Below, piece by piece: positions 59,675 to 64,000 of a stretch of DNA of 64,000 nt. The stretch covers positions 3,038,001 to 3,102,000 of the forward strand of contig NZ_CP102930.1 of NCBI RefSeq assembly GCF_025558485.1, read 5' to 3'. This DNA comes from Bdellovibrio bacteriovorus. GTDB lineage: Bacteria; Bdellovibrionota; Bdellovibrionia; Bdellovibrionales; Bdellovibrionaceae. Within the stretch, counting starts at the first letter, position 1, and each line of letters starts with the position of its first letter. The translations under genes and the position numbers were made by a program. The notes under the pieces are model-generated. The model had not been told where the DNA came from. It worked only from the letters and a program-made list of their open reading frames with translations, and searched no databases.

Positions 59675-60661
59675 ATGAAGAAGTATAAGCCCAAATCCGG
59701 TGAAAAAATTGAACGTCACGAAGAAGAGATCCCGCCGAAGGTCGAGCTTCCCTTTGAATTCTCCCCGGAGCACTATCCGGTGTTGCTGCAAGAGGTGCTG
59801 GGGGCGTTCTACCCTCTGAGACACAAAAGTGAATTGAGTTATTTTGATGGAACCTTTGGGCGAGGTGGACACTACATGGCCATGAAGTTTGCCTATCCCC
59901 AGATGAAAGCCACGGTCATGGACCAAGATCTGACTGCGATTGCCTACGCGCAAACCCGCTTCCCGACTGAGGTCGAGAAGGGCCAGTTAAAGGTAATCCA
60001 CGGTAATTTCTCGCAGTTTTCGGAACACAATCTAAATAACTTTGATATGATGCTCTTAGATCTAGGTGTGAGTTCTCCGCAATTGGACCAGGGGGAACGA
60101 GGCTTTAGTTTTTATAACGATGGCCCCCTGGATATGCGAATGAACCAACAGCAGGGATTGACGGCTGAGGTGCTTATTAATACGGCTTCTGAGGATGAAC
60201 TCATTCGAATCTTCAAAGAGTACGGCGAGGTCTATCGCCCTTCCAGAGTCGTGCGCGCGATTGTGAACGATCGCAAAACCAAAGCATTTCAGACAACCAG
60301 TGCCCTGGCAGGCTTGATTGAGCGTGTGGATGGATGGCAGGTCAAAGGCCATCACCCGGCGACCAAGTATTTCATGGCTTTGCGGCTGGCGGTGAATTCC
60401 GAACTGGAAGTGGTGGCAGAGTCCTTGCCGAAAATGATCCGCGCACTGAATCCAGGCGGGCGTTTGGCGGTGATTTCCTTCCACTCTCTGGAAGATAGAA
60501 TTGTTAAGAATATTTTCCGTGCCTCTGAGGATATGGGGCGCACGGTGACTAAAAAAGTAATTGTTCCCACTCAGGAAGAGTGTGACAGAAATTCTCGCTC
60601 GCGTTCAGCGAAGTTGAGAATCTTCGAGAGGAGTGCTCAGGATGAGCAAGGAAAACTTTAA
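59675..60661 (+). CDS. rsmH: 16S rRNA (cytosine-1402-N4) methyltransferase
   Basis: 328 residues. SAM-binding YFDGTFGRGGHYMA (about residue 50), catalytic-region MMLLDLGVSSPQLDQGERGF, LDMRMN, and GGRLAVISFHSLEDRIVK. It methylates N4 of C1402 in 16S rRNA. It opens the division cluster here; mraZ, normally upstream, is absent and the Shine-Dalgarno is weak. An N-terminal extension of about 25 Lys/Glu-rich residues is unusual. Overlaps ftsL by 20 bases. Confidence 0.95.
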   Translation: MKKYKPKSGEKIERHEEEIPPKVELPFEFSPEHYPVLLQEVLGAFYPLRHKSELSYFDGTFGRGGHYMAMKFAYPQMKATVMDQDLTAIAYAQTRFPTEVEKGQLKVIHGNFSQFSEHNLNNFDMMLLDLGVSSPQLDQGERGFSFYNDGPLDMRMNQQQGLTAEVLINTASEDELIRIFKEYGEVYRPSRVVRAIVNDRKTKAFQTTSALAGLIERVDGWQVKGHHPATKYFMALRLAVNSELEVVAESLPKMIRALNPGGRLAVISFHSLEDRIVKNIFRASEDMGRTVTKKVIVPTQEECDRNSRSRSAKLRIFERSAQDEQGKL

Positions 60662-60977
60662 GCAGCTAAAACCTTTCTTCAGCATCCTACTTATTATTTT
60701 CACGCTGTTTTCCATCGTCTTCCTGCAAATGGAGGAGCGCCGCATGGGCTACAGCGTTCTGAAACTGACCCGCGAACACAAAAAAGTCTGGGAAGACAAA
60801 CGCACCAAGGAAATTGCGCTGGCGAAGATCACGCGTCCGCAGTTGCTGGATTCCGTGGCACAGCAAAAGTTCACACTTAAAAAAGTACAGGCAAATCAGA
60901 TCATTCATCTTAGCGGTCAATTGGCCAGCGACATGAATTCCGTATCTGAAAAAGGTATCGCAAAAAAGGATCTGTAG
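60642..60977 (+). CDS. ftsL: FtsL-like cell division protein
   Basis: 111 residues from the ATG at 60642 (GAGGAG upstream). Short cytoplasmic N-terminus, one membrane helix (FFSILLIIFTLFSIVFLQM, about 13-31), then a periplasmic coiled coil. This size and topology between rsmH and ftsI is diagnostic of FtsL even though sequence conservation is low. It partners FtsB and FtsQ in the divisome. Overlaps rsmH; ftsI starts one base after its stop. Confidence 0.85.
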   Translation: MSKENFKQLKPFFSILLIIFTLFSIVFLQMEERRMGYSVLKLTREHKKVWEDKRTKEIALAKITRPQLLDSVAQQKFTLKKVQANQIIHLSGQLASDMNSVSEKGIAKKDL

Positions 60978-60978
60978 T

Positions 60979-62961
60979 TTGAAATCACGTATTGTTGTCA
61001 TCTTTGTAGGGATTCTGGTTCTGTGGTCCGCACTGGCGATGCGTGCGGCTTATTTGCAATTTTTGCCGAATGATCGTCTGAACAATCTGCAAAATCGTCA
61101 GTTTCAAACCAAGGTTTCATTGCCCGCCCGTCGCGGAGCAATTGTGGACAGCAATGGTCGTGATCTGGCGATGTCGGCGGCGGCTTATTCCCTGTATGCC
61201 GACCCCAAGATCATGGAAAATCGCAAGCAGGTGGCCCGTAAGCTGGCCAAAGTCCTAAACCAGTCATCGGAATCAATCTATTCCAAAATTAAAGACGGCA
61301 GCCGCCGTTTCGTCTGGATTCAGCGCATGCTGGAACAGGACAAGGCTGATGAAATCAAATCTTGGGATATTCGCGGACTGTCGTTCGTGGAAGAATGGCG
61401 CCGTGTTTATCCGAATGAAACTTTGCTGGCGCAGACGTTGGGTTTCCTGGGCAGTGAAGGTCAGGGGCTTGAAGGTTTGGAGCTGGGCTACAATCAGGCG
61501 CTGACGGGTAACAAGAAAAAAGTCATGGTCAAGCGTGATGCCCGCGGGCGTCCGCTGATCAATGATGGGTTGATGTTCATTGAAAATCCCGAGGGCAGTG
61601 AGCTGAAGCTCACGGTGGATTCTGATCTGCAGTATCGTCTGGAAAGTGAACTGGCCAACGCGGTATCGACGTTTGAAGCCGATCATGCCGTGGGTGTGAT
61701 TCTGGATGCAAAAACCTCTGCGGTTCTGGCTTTGGCTTCCGCACCCACTTTTGATGTGAATAAAGCGACAAAGTCCCCGGCGGAATATCGTCGTAATAAA
61801 ATTGTGACAGATGCATTTGAACCGGGCTCTACCATGAAGGCCTTTGTGATTGCGGCGGCTTTGCGTGACGGACTGATTCAGCCCAATACAAAGTTCTACT
61901 GTGAAAAAGGAAGCTTCCGTGTCGGTGATCGCATCATCAGAGAAGCTGAAACCAAAGAAAAGTTTGAAGACCTGACCGTTTCAGAAATCCTGGCGGTATC
62001 CTCGAATGTGGGCACAACCAAGATCGCCTTTAAAATGGGGCAGGAAAGACTGCGCCAGGGACTTTTGGATTTCGGTTTCGGGCAGCGTTTGGGTGTGGAT
62101 CTTCCGGGAGAAGCGCGCGGCATGGTGCAGGCGTTGCCTTGGAGACCGCACTTGCTTAGTAATATTTCCTTCGGCCACGGGATTTCGACAACGCCTTTGC
62201 AAATTGCCAACGCGTTTGCCGCTATTGCCAATGGTGGTGTGTTGAATACGCCGTACATTGTTCAGTCCATGCGTGATGCGGAAACCGGGGAACTGGTGGA
62301 AACTCAGCCAAAACCAATTCGTCGTATTCTGTCTGCTGAACAGGCTTCGCAGATGCGGGCTATGTTGTTGGGGGTGACCACCAAGGGCGGTACAGGCGGC
62401 AATGCCCGTGTTGATGGCTTCATGGTTGCGGGTAAAACCGGAACAGCGCAGAAGGTGAATCCGAATGGCCGGGGATACCTGAAGGGTGTTTACGTTTCCA
62501 GTTTCGGTGGTTTCATTCCGGCGAATGATCCCAAGTTTGTGATTTACATTGCTGTGGACTCTCCGCGCAAGTCTTACTATGGTTCAACAGTGGCGGCTCC
62601 GGTGTTTGCCCGTGTGGCTTCATATGCTGTTCGTAAAGAGGGTATTGCTCCATTGCCACTGGCGGAAGAATCCACCGTAAATCCAAAAACACGCAAGATC
62701 GCGGCGGAAAATCCAAAGCCGGTTAAAAAGGTTGCGGTCCCAGAGCTTCTGACGGCGGCGGAATTGGATAAAGCCACAGAGATGGAAACTGTTGAAACAG
62801 TTCCGAATCTTCTGAATATGACAACGCGTGAAGTGCTTCGCCGAATCAGCGGACAAGAGCTGAAGGTGAAATTCGTCGGGCAGGGACTGGTCAGCGATAT
62901 TCAGCCAAGTGCGGGTTCGCAAGTTCCGGAAAATAAAGAAATCACGGTCATTCTAAAATAG
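60979..62961 (+). CDS. ftsI: Penicillin-binding protein 3, septal transpeptidase (FtsI) with PASTA domain
   Basis: 660 residues starting at TTG 60979 (AAGGA eight bases before). N-terminal membrane anchor, pedestal domain (about 40-230), then the transpeptidase: EPGSTMKAF (Ser about 284, Lys about 287), VSSNVGT (SxN), AGKTGTAQK (KTG, about 485). The tail (about 600-660) has a PASTA domain (VPNLLNMTTREVLRR). It cross-links peptidoglycan at the septum. Bdellovibrio divides as a filament inside prey, so timing may differ. The usual murE/murF/mraY genes do not follow. Confidence 0.95.
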   Translation: MKSRIVVIFVGILVLWSALAMRAAYLQFLPNDRLNNLQNRQFQTKVSLPARRGAIVDSNGRDLAMSAAAYSLYADPKIMENRKQVARKLAKVLNQSSESIYSKIKDGSRRFVWIQRMLEQDKADEIKSWDIRGLSFVEEWRRVYPNETLLAQTLGFLGSEGQGLEGLELGYNQALTGNKKKVMVKRDARGRPLINDGLMFIENPEGSELKLTVDSDLQYRLESELANAVSTFEADHAVGVILDAKTSAVLALASAPTFDVNKATKSPAEYRRNKIVTDAFEPGSTMKAFVIAAALRDGLIQPNTKFYCEKGSFRVGDRIIREAETKEKFEDLTVSEILAVSSNVGTTKIAFKMGQERLRQGLLDFGFGQRLGVDLPGEARGMVQALPWRPHLLSNISFGHGISTTPLQIANAFAAIANGGVLNTPYIVQSMRDAETGELVETQPKPIRRILSAEQASQMRAMLLGVTTKGGTGGNARVDGFMVAGKTGTAQKVNPNGRGYLKGVYVSSFGGFIPANDPKFVIYIAVDSPRKSYYGSTVAAPVFARVASYAVRKEGIAPLPLAEESTVNPKTRKIAAENPKPVKKVAVPELLTAAELDKATEMETVETVPNLLNMTTREVLRRISGQELKVKFVGQGLVSDIQPSAGSQVPENKEITVILK

Positions 62962-62971
62962 CAAAGGTAGC

Positions 62972-63054
62972 AAAGGTACGGACTTACTTATGGTAGTGCG
63001 GTTGCAGCAAATGGAGCGCTGCTGCTACCATAAGTAAGTCCGTACCTTTTTTTT
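62972..63054 (+). terminator. Terminator with a 25-bp perfect stem
   Basis: Left arm 62972-62996 and right arm 63025-63049 are perfect reverse complements (AAAGGTACGGACTTAC...); the 28-base loop holds an inner GCAGC/GCTGC stem. T-run 63047-63054 follows. Much longer than the other terminators here. Confidence 0.85.
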
Positions 63055-63907
63055 ACCAGAGATTTTCGGCTTTAAGCTGTTCGATGGCCAGTTCTTTGGC
63101 GTAGCGGCTGCCGTATTCACCGTTTTCAACATCCACAGTGTCCGTGAAATTTGTCGCAAAAACGTATTCGCGGTCTTTGGTGGTCAGAGTTCCGACAAAC
63201 CATCCGATTCGTCGTTTCAAAGTGGTGTCGGTGTATCCGGAGCCGGTTTTGCCGCTGAACTTGTTTCCCGCCGGGGTTGTTTCCAGGAAAATGATTTTTT
63301 TGGTCAGATCCTGGGATTTTTTGGTGGCTGGCAACTTGTCGTACAAAAGCTTCTTCAGGAAGTCCGTTTGCTGGAAAGCGGAAATTTTCAAAGAAAACCC
63401 CTTCTCCTCTTTCACGAACGCCGCCGGAGTCAGCCAGGCTGTCTTAATTCCTCCGGAAAGATCCTGGTTGCCATAGTCAAATTTGCGCAGGTAGTTCTGC
63501 AACTTTTGAAAACCCATTTTTCCGGTAAGAACCTGCGAATACCATACAGTGGAATTTTTCATCCATGAAGCAGCTGTTTGATCCTGATTCCACGCAGGGA
63601 TGGAGTGCTTTTGTTTGTTCCATTTGAATTTCGTATTTTCATTTTTCAAAAGACCGGAATCAAATCCCATGACAGCCAAGGGCACTTTAAATGTGGAACA
63701 AGCCGGAAGCTGCACATTGCAGTTTTCCTCGTTGATGGACTTTTGGATTTGTCCGGTTTGGGCATCAATCAGCAGGAAGCACACGGCTTTACCGGGATAG
63801 AGATCGGTTTTGACAGGTTCTGGAGCCGGGGCGGATTTTTCAACCGGTGCAGGAGAGGAGCATCCGGCAGTTAAAATGAACAGCGAGATAAGAAGATTTC
63901 TTTTCAT
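63053..63907 (-). CDS. Class D (OXA-type) beta-lactamase lipoprotein
   Basis: 284 residues. Lipobox LTAGC (Cys16) predicts a lipid-anchored enzyme, unusual for OXA enzymes which are mostly soluble. Motifs: Ser71-Thr-Phe-Lys74 (STFK), Ser119-Thr-Val121 (STV), Tyr145-Gly-Asn147 (YGN), Lys220-Thr-Gly222 (KTG), all present. It should hydrolyse penicillins through a carboxylated Lys. Adjacent to ftsI, a beta-lactam target, in convergent orientation. Whether it confers measurable resistance is not known. Confidence 0.93.
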   Translation of the reverse strand: MKRNLLISLFILTAGCSSPAPVEKSAPAPEPVKTDLYPGKAVCFLLIDAQTGQIQKSINEENCNVQLPACSTFKVPLAVMGFDSGLLKNENTKFKWNKQKHSIPAWNQDQTAASWMKNSTVWYSQVLTGKMGFQKLQNYLRKFDYGNQDLSGGIKTAWLTPAAFVKEEKGFSLKISAFQQTDFLKKLLYDKLPATKKSQDLTKKIIFLETTPAGNKFSGKTGSGYTDTTLKRRIGWFVGTLTTKDREYVFATNFTDTVDVENGEYGSRYAKELAIEQLKAENLW

Positions 63908-63930
63908 GTCAACTCCTTGAGAATTTTTAG

Positions 63931-63957
63931 GGTCTCATAATTTTTTTTAAAGGTCTC
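63931..63957. repeat. Direct repeat GGTCTC, 21-bp spacing
   Basis: GGTCTCATAATTTT at 63931 and GGTCTCGTATATTTT at 63952, exactly two helical turns apart, between the beta-lactamase gene and the next gene. Possible regulator site. Confidence 0.4.
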
Positions 63958-63986
63958 GTATATTTTCCGTCTGAAATTCGGAAGTG

Positions 63987-64000
63987 ATGAAAACTCTGGT
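63987..64000 (+). CDS. Possible start of the next gene, cut by window edge
   Basis: ATG at 63987 (or GTG at 63984) is preceded by GGAAG and followed by an open frame (MKTL) of only a few codons. Too short to identify. Confidence 0.3.

Noticed and set aside
63053-63907. Beta-lactamase as part of an integron or transposon
   Set aside because: No integrase, attC-like site, transposase or target duplication is seen; base use matches neighbours by eye.
1-64000. tRNA, rRNA or CRISPR arrays
   Set aside because: No T-loop (GGTTCRANYCC) in a cloverleaf context, no rRNA-like stretch and no regularly spaced repeats were found on either strand.

Overview
The window reads as chromosomal DNA of a predatory bacterium, Bdellovibrio bacteriovorus or a very close relative. 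This rests on protein content: two giant tail-fibre-like surface proteins with S74 chaperone domains, a MotAB pair, a DacB/PBP4, a NodB-type deacetylase lipoprotein, many small secreted proteins with no wider family, and moderately GC-rich dense packing. From memory, the spacing of motAB, dacB and the deacetylase matches the Bd3253/3254, Bd3244 and Bd3279 loci of strain HD100, in reverse orientation. That correspondence is recalled, not computed. No tRNA, rRNA, CRISPR array, insertion sequence or prophage block was seen.

Layout. 1-581 is the 5' part of an Hsp70-like chaperone. 729-2909 holds a lipoprotein with a 3D/MltA-like barrel and a coiled-coil protein. 3014-9167 is a polysaccharide/cell-wall block: SLBB export protein, O-antigen ligase/polymerase, GPH-type transporter, Wzz-like protein, polysaccharide deacetylase and a Cys-cluster protein. 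The Wzz gene has a sigma54-type promoter, as does the next unknown gene (9298). 11149-15107 is a minus-strand run: rfaE2, RDD protein, rsmE, prmA and two small envelope proteins. 15130-22245 holds two tandem paralogous fibre proteins. Four sigma28 (FliA)-like promoters sit in 14764-22279, and both fibre genes look leaderless.

22321-35220 carries an EamA transporter, rluB, hypotheticals, a Tsx-like channel, an MCP chemoreceptor, dsbD, motAB, a TorF-like porin, an exonuclease-WYL fusion and hflX. 35485-38776 is an Fe(III) ABC transporter (fbpABC). 38751-39683 is a signal peptidase II fused to a membrane/HAMP-like module. 39799-42429 has dacB and a lytic transglycosylase. 42503-49484 has TetR, a Cys-repeat protein, a KH-domain protein, a subtilase, a GST, a GNAT-like protein and an M14 carboxypeptidase.

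49633-55279 has murB, PilZ, folA-thyA, a LysR/pirin pair and the copper delivery pair PCuAC/SCO. 55361-56142 is a promoter, a yybP-ykoY manganese riboswitch with intrinsic terminator, and the UPF0016/GDT1 gene. 56812-57182 holds a 36-residue membrane peptide ORF with a sequestered Shine-Dalgarno sequence, followed by a structured RNA and terminator; this is the best candidate for something undescribed. 57207-59579 holds hpt, a UPRT and a zinc-ribbon protein. 59675-62961 is a fragment of the division/cell-wall cluster (rsmH-ftsL-ftsI). It ends in a 25-bp perfect hairpin and faces a class D beta-lactamase lipoprotein.

Functionally the window is rich in envelope biology (export, peptidoglycan trimming, lipoprotein maturation, disulfide and copper handling, fibres) and in motility/chemotaxis, consistent with a hunting cell that attaches to and remodels other bacteria.
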